The notes under the pieces: model-generated | Told to the model about the DNA's origin: nothing | The model's database searches: none | Seen by the model: only the letters and a program-made list of their open reading frames with translations | Source of the DNA: an uncultured Eubacteriales bacterium | GTDB lineage: Bacteria; Bacillota; Clostridia; Oscillospirales; Acutalibacteraceae | DNA length: 63,718 bases | Assembly (NCBI GenBank): GCA_934695425.1 | Contig: CAKUVH010000008.1 | Span: forward strand, 1-63,718 | Direction of reading: 5' to 3' | Shown: piece after piece, positions 18,701 to 26,945 of the stretch | Layout of the letters: each line of letters starts with the position of its first letter | Position numbering within the stretch: position 1 is the stretch's first letter | Program-made: the position numbers and the translations under genes

Positions 18701-18869
18701 GATAATCGTTCAACCTGTCAATATTTCTGTTGTTTTCAAAAAGAATGTCCGCCCAATTTTTAAGTAAATCTTGCTCTGAGTAGTTTTTAAGAACCTTTTT
18801 TTCCCATCCTCTTTCGGATAATATCTTTATCAAAGCTGATTCAAAATCTGACTCTTTATTAAAAATCAT
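15723..18869 (-). CDS. hsdR: Type I restriction enzyme, R subunit (HsdR)
   Basis: 1048 residues. It supplies the nuclease and the DNA-translocating motor of the type I complex. The PD-(D/E)XK nuclease is near residues 140-160 (GDLMLLINGMPVIHIELKK, Asp and Glu-x-Lys present). The helicase has motif I TTGSGKT, motif II DECQ, motif III GFTGTPIQ and a motif VI region QAFSRTNRLFG. Ends and length are normal, so it looks intact. It is the last gene of the operon, 38 bases after hsdS. Confidence 0.95.
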   Translation of the reverse strand: MIFNKESDFESALIKILSERGWEKKVLKNYSEQDLLKNWADILFENNRNIDRLNDYPLTDGEMQQILEQIEALRTPLKLNGFINGKSVSITRDNPDDKLHFGKEVSLKIYDRREIAAGQSRYQIARQPKFPTKSNILNNRRGDLMLLINGMPVIHIELKKSGIPVSQAYHQIEKYSHEGIFSGLFSLMQIFVAMTPEEAVYFANPGPDGKFNPDYYFHWADFNNEPINEWDKVASTLLSIPMAHQLIGFYTVADDSDGVLKVMRSYQYFAASAISDKVAKAKWEGNDQLGGYVWHTTGSGKTMTSFKSAQLIAGSKDADKVVFLMDRIELGTQSLKEYRAFADEDESVQSTENTNELMAKLKSSNPADTLIVTSIQKISNIKYESGEINARDIELINKKRIVFIVDECQRSTFGDMLITIKATFPRAMFFGFTGTPIQNENQKKNNTTTTVFGDELHRYSIADGIRDKNVLGFDPYKVLTFKDRDVREKIALEKSKAQTVEEAISDPKKSKIYYKYMDSSQVRMAGHYAPNGDYIKGIEDYIPNVQYQTPAHTESVVNDILGNWATLSRNSKFHAIFATNSIPEAINYYRLIKKTKPEFKVTALFDPNIDNNGNVQFKEDGLVEIIKDYNEKYEQDFTIPTFAKMKKDISARLAHKKPYERIADDPKKQIDLLIVVDQMLTGFDSKWINTLYMDKMLQYENIIQAFSRTNRLFGPDKPFGTIRYYRKPHTMERNINDAVKLYSGDRPLGLFVQHLPENLKKINEIFDEISELFKNAGIENFEKLPEDKEVCKKFAKAFNQFNNYLEAAKIQGFKWDKLSYSDEKPGKVIDVLIDENTYLILVLRYKELFGGGGNVVSDDVPYDLEGYITEIDTGLIDSDYMNSRFDKYIKLLNIEGTTQEALKQAESELHKTFATLSQEEQKYADIFLHDIQRGDVEVDEGKTLRDYINKYLLRAKDDQIHRLSLAVGVNEELLREIMSFRLNEANINEFGRYSELKKTVDKAKAKDYFEKIYGVKLIPPKVNVKVDNLLRNFIIRGGFDIEMPTDDE

Positions 18870-18907
18870 GGTGAATTCCTCCTAACTTTACGATTTTGTG
18901 CTTTTCC

Positions 18908-20143
18908 TTAAACAAACATCTTTTCAAGACACGCTTTCTTGATATTTTGGAGCTTTGTGAGCTTACGCTGATGAAGAGTGATGAGGTGGTCGAGGTGGCT
19001 GAAAAAGTCACCGATTACCTGCTGTTCGGCTATTGCCGGCACTTTAACCTCAGCATTTTTAATATTATCCGAGCTAAGCGATTCAAATGTTGAGCCACAG
19101 GAAAGTGTTTTCCAAAAACCGTCCGTATCCATTTTTACGAGCAGTTGATATATGAATTCGTTTCCTTTGATTGCTGCAACACCACGACCAATTACAGCAT
19201 TATAAGCAGTTTTTCCCATTGCTCCAGCCGGAGCACGAACACTCATTATCAAATCGCCTGAATCCGCTTTCTTGGTAATCTGTGTTGTCCAAATGCGAGG
19301 ACAAACCCAGCCGTTTTGCAAATCGGCATTACCTTGGACAAGAATATAATCACTTGGCTCATCGGAATAGGTACTACCATCAGGTGATTGTCCCATAGTT
19401 ATCTGAACGACATCCCCCAACTTACGCCGTTCCCAAGCTTCAGTAAATCCCTTAAAACGGATTTCAGGAACATTTGAGCCATTTTTCGGGAACATCTTTT
19501 CGAGCATTGATTTTTTTACACTCAACAATTTGTCATACTTACGCTGATGAAGGGTGATAAGGCGGTCGAGGTGCTTGAAATATGTTCCGATTTTATATCG
19601 TTCTTCCTTGTCATATGGAATTGCAACATCAAAATCTTTGATTTTTGTTTCTGTTAATGTCGGAACAGCACCACCAATTTTTGCTGCACTAATCTGTTTT
19701 AATACATTATCAGTGATAAGCATTGAAGATATAAATTCTTCGTCGCCCTTATCTGCTCGCATTACGACAACCTGAGGATTAAGAGTTGCATCTTCAAAAA
19801 GTCCATTAATTAAGGCACTTTTCCCTAATGTAGAACCTGTTTTCACAAAAAGAATATCTCCATTGTGTACTTTAATTTCAGGAGACTCATCATATTTAAA
19901 TCTTGTAATATACGTATTTCGACAATTTGTAGTTAATCTATTATCAACAATATTGGTTGGACTGAATGTTAGAACGCCACCTTCTTCTCGGCTAATAATA
20001 TCTTTTTCGGTATATCCTCTAAAACCTATACGTCCATTTAATCGAACCAGTTCTCCCAACTTACGCTGTTCCCAAGCTTCATCGAAGCCCGCAAATCTTA
20101 TTTGAGGTTTGCTATTTTTTTCAATCATTTTGCGCACCTCCAA
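18908..20143 (-). CDS. hsdS: Type I restriction specificity subunit (HsdS)
   Basis: 411 residues with two target-recognition domains in tandem. Each begins with an IRF-GF-EAWE-RKLG block (residues ~15-32 and ~224-241) and ends with a HLD-LITLHQRK helix (residues ~193 and ~388), which form the conserved spacer helices setting the gap between the two half-sites. The start overlaps hsdM by 23 bases. The repeats are also similar at DNA level (see findings), which would allow exchange of recognition domains. Confidence 0.95.
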   Translation of the reverse strand: MEVRKMIEKNSKPQIRFAGFDEAWEQRKLGELVRLNGRIGFRGYTEKDIISREEGGVLTFSPTNIVDNRLTTNCRNTYITRFKYDESPEIKVHNGDILFVKTGSTLGKSALINGLFEDATLNPQVVVMRADKGDEEFISSMLITDNVLKQISAAKIGGAVPTLTETKIKDFDVAIPYDKEERYKIGTYFKHLDRLITLHQRKYDKLLSVKKSMLEKMFPKNGSNVPEIRFKGFTEAWERRKLGDVVQITMGQSPDGSTYSDEPSDYILVQGNADLQNGWVCPRIWTTQITKKADSGDLIMSVRAPAGAMGKTAYNAVIGRGVAAIKGNEFIYQLLVKMDTDGFWKTLSCGSTFESLSSDNIKNAEVKVPAIAEQQVIGDFFSHLDHLITLHQRKLTKLQNIKKACLEKMFV

Positions 20144-22874
20144 GCAGTTTCTTTAATTCGCTTAAGCCCAGCATATCAAATTTGCCGCCTTCGAGATCGT
20201 CGATCATTGCTGAAAGCGATTTTTCTGTTTCCGAAATTTCTTCTTCAACATCTGAGAAAGTAGTTTCATATTTCTTTGCAAGTGCTTCGAGCTTTGCGAT
20301 CAATTCAGCAACAACGCTGTCAGGCAACTTAACAAGATTTCGAGTAAGCGGCTTTATCCATTTATCCTTGAGCAACTCGATAACCTGTTCATCGGACAAG
20401 TTCTCTATAGTTTCCTTAGTCTTCAAATGAAGTTTATCCGCTTTTTCTTTAACTGACTTTTTCAGTTCTTTTTCTTCTGCGATAAGAGCATTGACGCGGA
20501 CAACTATGTATTCATAAGTTCCTTCTTCAAAGCTTGTTTTAGACTTGAGAGCAGTAATGTACTTGTTTATCTCAGCCTTTCCATATGTGCCATTTTTATT
20601 TGCTGACATACTTTCCCAAGCTATTTCTTTATGCTCTTCAGCAAAAGATAGCTTATCCTTCGTTTTAGATAATGCAAGGTACTGTTGTAAAACTTCTGTT
20701 TCAGGGGTTGAAATATCAGCGAACACCTCTTTACAAGCATTTGCAACTTCTTTAGCCACAAAAGAAGTATTATCATCATCTAATAGTTTTTGTTTATCAT
20801 CTTCTGAAAGGGCGTCCAACAGTTCATCATATTCGGATGCTATTTCGGTCATTCTGTTTTCGTCTATACCTAAATTTTGAACATCGGCACTTAATAACCG
20901 GCTTTGTACTAACTCAAACGGAATAATATGTCCCTTCCAACCTTCCTGTACTTCAGTTTCTTTGCCGTCTTTCTTCTTAATTACCATATTAGGATCGACG
21001 ACCTTAGTTGCCGCAAAGCCTTCAGTCTGGATTATTTCCAAATCGACAACAATTTTTGCCCAATCATCATCAAGGAGCTGGTATGCTTCATACTTATCAA
21101 CAAGCGGAATGTCAGACATTCTTTCAAAAATGTTTTCTGATAAAACCGGCTCTGTTTTGGAAATGCTTATATTTTCCATTTTAGAAATCAATTCATCATA
21201 TAGGTATTCATCAAAATTGGCGAAGGCGCTCCGGAACTTGCTTTCAAATTCCTTAATATCAGGGTGATCCTTAATTGCCTTTTTGATATCCGGAGCAACA
21301 AGCTTACAATACTCAGAAGAAGTATTTTCAAATAAAGTCGACCTGAGTGTCGGGAATGCTTTCCAATACTCACCGAGCTTATCAAGCTCCGAATTAGGAA
21401 CTCCACCAAACATAGAAGCGAATATATCCCACGTCTCAACAGCTTCGGAGGAATCGACATATCTAGGAATATTAAGGTTATAGTCATTCATTCTGATTTC
21501 ATCTCGACTTACAACCTTCGAAAATTTATCTATGCTTTCTCTTCGTGTTACAACATCAACTATCTTTTTAATATCTGAAGCACGGAGCTTATTATTTTTA
21601 CCCTCTTTTATAAAGCCTTTTGATGCGTCAATAATAAGGACATCGTTGTTAGATTTCTCCTTTTTTAACACCATGATAACGGTCGGAATGCCTGTACCAT
21701 AGAAGATATTTGCCGGCAATCCGATAATTGCATCGATATTATTCTTTTCAATAAGTTTCTTACGAATTACACCCTCTTCACCGCCACGGAATAACACCCC
21801 GTGAGGAAGAACGATAGTCATAATTCCATTAGACTTAACGTGATAAAGATCGTGAAGCAAAAAAGCATAATCAGCCTTGCCCTTTGGTGCAAGTCCATAT
21901 TCGCTGTATCGAGGATCTGTTTCCTTATCGGCCGGATTCCAAGCTTGAGAGTAAGGTGGATTTGAGACAACTGCATCTACATAAATCGCTTTATAAGTTC
22001 CAATCGCGTCGTTTTCATCGAAATACGGCCAGTCATCCTCTAATGTATCGCCGTTTCTTGTGACAATATTATCAACTTGGATACCACGCATAATTAAATT
22101 CATACGGGTAAGGTTATATGTATTTGCTTTGAGTTCCTGAGCATAGTATTTAACTTTATTTTCGCCTTCAATGTACTTTGATGCACTTTTACCAATGTTA
22201 ATCAGCAACGAACCCGAACCGCTTGTAGGGTCAAATATTTCAATTCTTTCTCTATCCTTCAAGTGGTTTGCCACGATTTCAGACATAAGCAGAGATACTT
22301 CGTGCGGTGTATAAAACTCGCCGGCTTTTTTACCTGCATTAGCGGCAAACTTTTCAATCAAGTATTCATAAATAAAGCCAAGCACATCGTATCCTTGCTT
22401 TCCGTCCATGGGAATATCTTTGATAAGCTGAATAAGATCACTGATAGACTTAGACTGAGAAGCTGCGCTGTCCCCAAGTTTTGAAAGCCCTGTTTGAAGC
22501 GTATCAAAAACACCATCAAAAACTTTCTTGTGTGTAGGATTTATTAAACGATTAAATGCGGAAAGAGCATCACGGACGTCCTGGACACTGAAATCACTGC
22601 CCTTTGCAAGCCAAGTTGAAAATAAATTTTTATAAGAAATGTAGTAACCTATATTCTTCTGTATGCTCTTAACTGTCTCGGTATCATCCTCCGTAAGTTC
22701 CGGAAGGTATTCGTCTGTCCAATCATTTGCTTTAAGATATTTTACTTCTTTTTCAGAAAGGAACTTATAGAAAATAAATCCCAAAATATAGTCTTTGTAT
22801 TCGTTTGCCTCAATTTTGGAACGCATTCTATTAGCAGATTCCCAAATCTTAGCAGCTAACCGTTGCTTATTCAT
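20121..22874 (-). CDS. hsdM: Type I DNA methyltransferase subunit (HsdM), long form
   Basis: 917 residues. The N-terminal half is a normal HsdM: helical HsdM_N domain, S-adenosylmethionine motif FDPTSGSGSLL (about residue 222) and the adenine-methylase motif NPPY (VVSNPPYSQ). The remaining ~400 residues are charged, helical and probably coiled coil, an extension found in one subgroup of HsdM proteins. It makes N6-methyladenine and, with HsdS, recognises the target. First gene of hsdMSR, with a good AGGAGG site. Confidence 0.94.
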   Translation of the reverse strand: MNKQRLAAKIWESANRMRSKIEANEYKDYILGFIFYKFLSEKEVKYLKANDWTDEYLPELTEDDTETVKSIQKNIGYYISYKNLFSTWLAKGSDFSVQDVRDALSAFNRLINPTHKKVFDGVFDTLQTGLSKLGDSAASQSKSISDLIQLIKDIPMDGKQGYDVLGFIYEYLIEKFAANAGKKAGEFYTPHEVSLLMSEIVANHLKDRERIEIFDPTSGSGSLLINIGKSASKYIEGENKVKYYAQELKANTYNLTRMNLIMRGIQVDNIVTRNGDTLEDDWPYFDENDAIGTYKAIYVDAVVSNPPYSQAWNPADKETDPRYSEYGLAPKGKADYAFLLHDLYHVKSNGIMTIVLPHGVLFRGGEEGVIRKKLIEKNNIDAIIGLPANIFYGTGIPTVIMVLKKEKSNNDVLIIDASKGFIKEGKNNKLRASDIKKIVDVVTRRESIDKFSKVVSRDEIRMNDYNLNIPRYVDSSEAVETWDIFASMFGGVPNSELDKLGEYWKAFPTLRSTLFENTSSEYCKLVAPDIKKAIKDHPDIKEFESKFRSAFANFDEYLYDELISKMENISISKTEPVLSENIFERMSDIPLVDKYEAYQLLDDDWAKIVVDLEIIQTEGFAATKVVDPNMVIKKKDGKETEVQEGWKGHIIPFELVQSRLLSADVQNLGIDENRMTEIASEYDELLDALSEDDKQKLLDDDNTSFVAKEVANACKEVFADISTPETEVLQQYLALSKTKDKLSFAEEHKEIAWESMSANKNGTYGKAEINKYITALKSKTSFEEGTYEYIVVRVNALIAEEKELKKSVKEKADKLHLKTKETIENLSDEQVIELLKDKWIKPLTRNLVKLPDSVVAELIAKLEALAKKYETTFSDVEEEISETEKSLSAMIDDLEGGKFDMLGLSELKKLLGGAQND

Positions 22875-22924
22875 AGCAATCCTCCGTATTTAAAAGTGTA
22901 TAATTCAATTTTATCAAATGTGAT

Positions 22925-22952
22925 TTTATATTTGTTTTATATTTTCATTCAA
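22925..22952 (-). promoter_or_regulatory. Probable hsdM promoter
   Basis: On the minus strand TTGAAT (22947-22952), 16 bases, TATAAA (22925-22930). It overlaps the edge of the 12-bp repeat at the right end of the restriction genes. Confidence 0.4.
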
Positions 22953-22962
22953 GAAATGGGCA
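22951..22962. repeat. 12-bp direct repeat, right end of the restriction island
   Basis: AAGAAATGGGCA, the second copy of 15669-15680. It forms the outer edge of the lysS terminator. Confidence 0.5.
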
Positions 22963-22981
22963 CGCCGTACTGAGGCTGCCC
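22958..22981 (-). terminator. Terminator after lysS
   Basis: Inverted repeat GGGCA-GCC with a loop and GGC-TGCCC followed on the minus strand by ATTTCTT. The T tract is short, so it may be moderate. Confidence 0.55.
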
Positions 22982-22993
22982 ATAATTTTTATG

Positions 22994-24520
22994 TTATTGT
23001 TCGCTCGGAAGTGGTTTCATAGTCGGGAAAAGAAGCACGTCACGTATAGAGGGGCTATCGGTAAGGAGCATAACCAAGCGGTCTATTCCTATTCCCAACC
23101 CTCCTGTAGGAGGCATTCCGTGTTCGAGAGCAGTTACGAAATCTTCGTCAATGATATTAGCTTCGTCATCGCCTGCATCTCTTAATTCCATTTGATGTTT
23201 GAATCTTTCGCGCTGATCTATTGGATCATTCAGCTCCGAATATGCATTTGCAAGTTCGCGCTGAGTGACAAAGAATTCAAATCTCTCAACAAGGTACGGA
23301 GCATCCGGTTTTCTTTTTGTGAGCGGAGAAACTTCCACGGGATAATCGCAAATGAAGGTTGGTTGAACTAATTTATCTTCTACTTTCTCTTCAAAAGCTC
23401 TGTTCAAAATATCTCCCCAAGTATCTGTGGATTTATACTCTATGTCTAAAGATTTTGCAACTTCGATCGATTTATCTAAGTCGCCTCTGAATTCCAAGAA
23501 ATCAATTCCGGTGTATTTTTTTACCGCTTCAAGCATTGTAAGGCGTTCAAAAGGCTTGGAGAGATCTATTTCTACTCCTTGATATTCTATAACTTCTGTG
23601 CCGTTTGCCGCCATGGAACAACTTCTGATTAATTCTTCGGTTAAATCCATCATGTTTTTGTAGTCGGAATATGCTTCGTATATTTCTATTGTAGTAAACT
23701 CAGGGTTATGGCGTGTGGACATACCTTCGTTTCTGAAAAGACGCCCCATCTCGTAAACTCTGTTCATGCCGCCCACTATTAAGCGTTTTAAATACAGTTC
23801 AGGAGCGATTCTTAAATACAAATCCATGTCCAAAGTATTATGATGAGTGATAAACGGCTTTGCAGCAGCTCCGCCGGCTATAACATTCAAAATAGGAGTT
23901 TCAACTTCTGTGAAATTTTTGTCATCAAGATAATTTCTAATGGCTTTTATAATTTTACTTCTTTTTATAAAAGTTTCTTTAATTTCGGGTGAAGAAATCA
24001 GATCCAAGTATCTTTGACGATAACGAGTATCAGTGTCTTTCAATCCGTGGAATTTTTCGGGCAGGGGTAAAAACGATTTTGAAAGGAGTGTAATTTCTTT
24101 GGTGTGAACTGAAATTTCACCTCTCCTGGTCTTAAATACATACCCTTTTAATCCAACGATATCGCCTATATCCCAAAGGGCCATTTCTTTGTATTTTTCT
24201 TCGCCGATATCATCTATTTTAAGGTAAATTTGAATTTTTCCTGTTCCGTCAAGGATATCCATAAAAGAAGCCTTACCCATATCACGTCTGCTGACTATTC
24301 TTCCTGCAATTGAAACATCTTTGCCGTCAAAATTTTCAAAATCGGCTTTTATTTCCGCGGAATCACTTGTGCAGTCGTATGAAGTTATTTCAAATGGATT
24401 TTTGCCTTCTTCTTTTAGTTTTTCAAATTTATTATATCTTATTTTAATTAAATCGTTTTCTTCCTCCGAAGACAAAGCTTCATTAATTTCAGATTCTGTT
24501 TTATTGCTCATTAAAATCAA
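22994..24520 (-). CDS. lysS: Lysine-tRNA ligase, class II
   Basis: 508 residues, normal length. An OB-fold anticodon-binding domain (about 70-170, with AGRIVSRRDMGKASFMDI) precedes the class II catalytic core with motif 2 (FRNEGMSTRHNPEFTTIE) and motif 3 (GLGIGIDRLVMLLTDSPSIR). It charges tRNA-Lys in the cytoplasm. Nine bases separate it from greA upstream, so the two are probably cotranscribed, as in many Firmicutes. Confidence 0.97.
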   Translation of the reverse strand: MILMSNKTESEINEALSSEEENDLIKIRYNKFEKLKEEGKNPFEITSYDCTSDSAEIKADFENFDGKDVSIAGRIVSRRDMGKASFMDILDGTGKIQIYLKIDDIGEEKYKEMALWDIGDIVGLKGYVFKTRRGEISVHTKEITLLSKSFLPLPEKFHGLKDTDTRYRQRYLDLISSPEIKETFIKRSKIIKAIRNYLDDKNFTEVETPILNVIAGGAAAKPFITHHNTLDMDLYLRIAPELYLKRLIVGGMNRVYEMGRLFRNEGMSTRHNPEFTTIEIYEAYSDYKNMMDLTEELIRSCSMAANGTEVIEYQGVEIDLSKPFERLTMLEAVKKYTGIDFLEFRGDLDKSIEVAKSLDIEYKSTDTWGDILNRAFEEKVEDKLVQPTFICDYPVEVSPLTKRKPDAPYLVERFEFFVTQRELANAYSELNDPIDQRERFKHQMELRDAGDDEANIIDEDFVTALEHGMPPTGGLGIGIDRLVMLLTDSPSIRDVLLFPTMKPLPSEQ

Positions 24521-24529
24521 TCCTCACTT

Positions 24530-25003
24530 TTATTTATATATCTCCACTATTTTATACACGCATTCTCCGCCCGGAGTTAAAAATCTAACGGTCTCGCCTT
24601 CTCTGTGGCCAAGCAACGCTGCTCCCACGGGAGATTCATCGGAAATTCTTCCTTCTCTTGGATCGGCTTCGCTGGAACCTACAATTCTGTAATCCACAAC
24701 TTCGTCATAATTTATATCATGGACTTTAACTTTTGAACCAACGTGAATTATGTCTGTGCTGAGCTCATGCTCGTTTATAAGCTTTACATTTTTCAGCATA
24801 GCCTCTATTTCAAGAATTCTGGCTTCCATGATTGCTTGTTCGTTTTTGGCTTCGTCATATTCGCTGTTTTCGGATAAATCTCCGAAAGAAAGTGCAACTT
24901 TTATTTTTTCGGCTACTTCTTTTCTTTTTACGGTTTTTAAATTTTCAAGTTCGCTTTCAAGATTTTTAAGACCTTCTTCTGTAAGAATAATCTGTTTAGA
25001 CAC
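24530..25003 (-). CDS. greA: Transcription elongation factor GreA
   Basis: 157 residues: an N-terminal antiparallel coiled coil with the acidic tip (GDLSENSEYDEAKNEQ, about residues 41-56) that stimulates RNA cleavage by stalled RNA polymerase, and a C-terminal FKBP-like domain (ISDESPVGAALLGHREGE). Length and motifs are standard. Confidence 0.96.
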   Translation of the reverse strand: MSKQIILTEEGLKNLESELENLKTVKRKEVAEKIKVALSFGDLSENSEYDEAKNEQAIMEARILEIEAMLKNVKLINEHELSTDIIHVGSKVKVHDINYDEVVDYRIVGSSEADPREGRISDESPVGAALLGHREGETVRFLTPGGECVYKIVEIYK

Positions 25004-25046
25004 TTTAAATCACTCCATATAAATTACTGATATTAAATCATATGCA

Positions 25047-25077
25047 TTCCCTCCGGAGGCATTCATTCCGGAGGGAA
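25047..25077. promoter_or_regulatory. Perfect 10-bp hairpin in the greA leader
   Basis: Arms TTCCCTCCGG and CCGGAGGGAA around an 11-base loop, between yunB and greA. There is no T tract on either side, so it is not a standard terminator. It may be an mRNA stabiliser or processing site. Confidence 0.4.
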
Positions 25078-25172
25078 CATTTAAATATACTGATCAAATT
25101 ATATTTTACCAAATAAATTATATGAAATAAAAGATATAAATGTCAAGCTCCGGGGGAAAAATAATATAAGGT

Positions 25173-25829
25173 TTAAGATTCCGGAAGCTTGCAAAGATCT
25201 AAATTCCCAGAGCATGAATACACTCGAGGAACTTTTCCGACAATTACAGTTTCAGATACCAAAATTTCGTCATCGGATTCGGTCGTGGAAGTACTGCCGG
25301 GAATTGTGACGCATATTTTTGTATGGATATTCACGTATATTTGATGAATTGTCTGATTAATACCGGCGTTCGAAAATTTATTGTTAAAATTTGTAAAAAC
25401 ATTTCCTGCGATGGATATTTTCATAGGGACTTTGGGGCCTTTTCCGTTTAAGATTTCAAAGCCTGACAATGTTCCGAGAGATATCCAGAATGTTTTTTCT
25501 TTGAAGTTCACAATTTTATCCTGAATAAGTGAAGCTATGTGAGATTTTAAAAAATTAATTTTTTTCATGTCGGTACAAATAGCGCTGATTTCGTTTTTTT
25601 CATTTCTTTCTACTTTAGTAATTTGAGAGTAAATATCGCCTGAATTTTCCATATCCTCGACTACAGAGGAATTTATAAAATCGGACATAATATACTTTGC
25701 TTTGCCGGTGGCTACACTTTGCGCCACGGGGGTAAATTTGCAGTTCATACCTACTGTTATCCCGATTAAAATTATCAAAACAATCATAAATCTTAATTTT
25801 CTTTTACGGGATAAAATTTTATTCGGCAT
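25173..25829 (-). CDS. yunB: Sporulation protein YunB
   Basis: 218 residues with one N-terminal membrane anchor (about 14-32) and a domain facing outside. The phrases ISLGTLSGFEILNGKGPKVP and the INQTIHQIYVNI segment are typical of YunB, which in Bacillus is made in the mother cell under sigma-E and is needed for efficient sporulation; its exact job is not known. It is a single gene here. Confidence 0.9.
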   Translation of the reverse strand: MPNKILSRKRKLRFMIVLIILIGITVGMNCKFTPVAQSVATGKAKYIMSDFINSSVVEDMENSGDIYSQITKVERNEKNEISAICTDMKKINFLKSHIASLIQDKIVNFKEKTFWISLGTLSGFEILNGKGPKVPMKISIAGNVFTNFNNKFSNAGINQTIHQIYVNIHTKICVTIPGSTSTTESDDEILVSETVIVGKVPRVYSCSGNLDLCKLPES

Positions 25830-26020
25830 AGTTTACCTCCCATAAAAAGATTTTACTATTAATTTATCCATATGAGCGGTTTTATGTGATTTTTAGAAAA
25901 TAATGTAATAAAAAAATCAAATTATATCCTTTCGTAACTAAAAAAAATTTGGGGAAAATACTATAAGAGCAATAAAATTGCTTGGTAATTTAATAACTAA
26001 AACGTAAAGGAGGATTTATT

Positions 26021-26257
26021 ATGTGGAATAATTGCTGCGGAAGAAGACACGAAGAACCAATGTGCAAAAAAATATGCAAGATGGTTAAACTCATAACTCT
26101 TGGCGTGGTTTTGGGAAGCATAGCAGGAACTGTTGCGATGTATATAGTAAACAACAACAGATGGATACGTTTTAAATCCAGACAGCTCCTAAAAGATGCC
26201 CAAGATTTCACAAAGAACGTGGGCGATAAAATAATGCATCCTGATGATGAGGAATAA
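26021..26257 (+). CDS. Small Cys-containing membrane protein, unknown
   Basis: 78 residues: a short N-terminal stretch with four cysteines (NCCGRR, CKKICK), a Gly-containing membrane helix (about residues 22-45) and a charged tail. The ribosome-binding site is strong (AAGGAGGA) and a terminator follows directly, so it is probably a real, separately transcribed gene. It resembles the anchor of YtxH-type proteins only loosely. Confidence 0.7.
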   Translation: MWNNCCGRRHEEPMCKKICKMVKLITLGVVLGSIAGTVAMYIVNNNRWIRFKSRQLLKDAQDFTKNVGDKIMHPDDEE

Positions 26258-26264
26258 TTAATTT

Positions 26265-26292
26265 AAGCAAGGAATTATATCCTTGCTTTTTT
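26265..26292 (+). terminator. Terminator before the phage head module
   Basis: AAGCAAGGA, 6-base loop, TCCTTGCTT, then a T run. It insulates the head module from transcription entering from the left. Confidence 0.85.
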
Positions 26293-26444
26293 ATTTACAA
26301 ATGTTGCCATATATTTGTTTTATTTTTAAAAAATTATATTTATTTTGCAGAAATTTATTTTTTGCGGTTTTGTTGTCCTTTTTTATGCAAAAAACTCTCT
26401 GTTTTTTACGAAATATGTAATTAAACATTTTTAAGGAGGAAAAT

Positions 26445-26945
26445 ATGATAAACGCTAAAGATTCTTTTACAAAAAAGGAAACGGCTTTTTGTTATCACTA
26501 CATAAAAACAAATAACGCACCAGAAGCGGCCAGATTGGCAGGATACACCAAGAAGCCGATGGAAACCGCAATAAGGCTACTTTCCAATTCAAAAATTTCA
26601 AGAAAAATAGAAAAACTTTATTCCGAAAAGAAAATAACTTTAAAATATAAAGCCACCAGTGGATACGAGCGTTTGGCGTTTGGAAATATTGCCGACTCTA
26701 TTAAATTATTGTTTTGCGAAAACATTTCTGCAAAAGATTTGGAAAAAATGGATTTATTTAACATAGCAGAAATCCGGAAACCGCGTGAAGGCGCTATGGA
26801 AATTAAATTTTTCGACAGGCTTAAAGCACTTGAAAAGCTGGAGGAAATGGACGCCAACACCAGAGATGAGGGCTCTTCTTTTTACAAAGCACTTGAAAAA
26901 GGATTCGAAAAATTAAACTCAGAACAGTTTAATTCGGAAAATTAG
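26445..26945 (+). CDS. terS: Phage terminase small subunit
   Basis: 166 residues. The N-terminal helix-turn-helix (TKKETAFCYHYIKTNNAPEAARLAGY) has the form of Terminase_2/XtmA-type small subunits, which bind pac or cos DNA and start packaging. The C-terminal half is helical and presumably oligomerises. It opens the head operon with a strong AAGGAGGA site; the TAG stop is followed at once by the terL ATG. The 152 bases upstream contain no promoter I would rely on. Confidence 0.85.
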   Translation: MINAKDSFTKKETAFCYHYIKTNNAPEAARLAGYTKKPMETAIRLLSNSKISRKIEKLYSEKKITLKYKATSGYERLAFGNIADSIKLLFCENISAKDLEKMDLFNIAEIRKPREGAMEIKFFDRLKALEKLEEMDANTRDEGSSFYKALEKGFEKLNSEQFNSEN

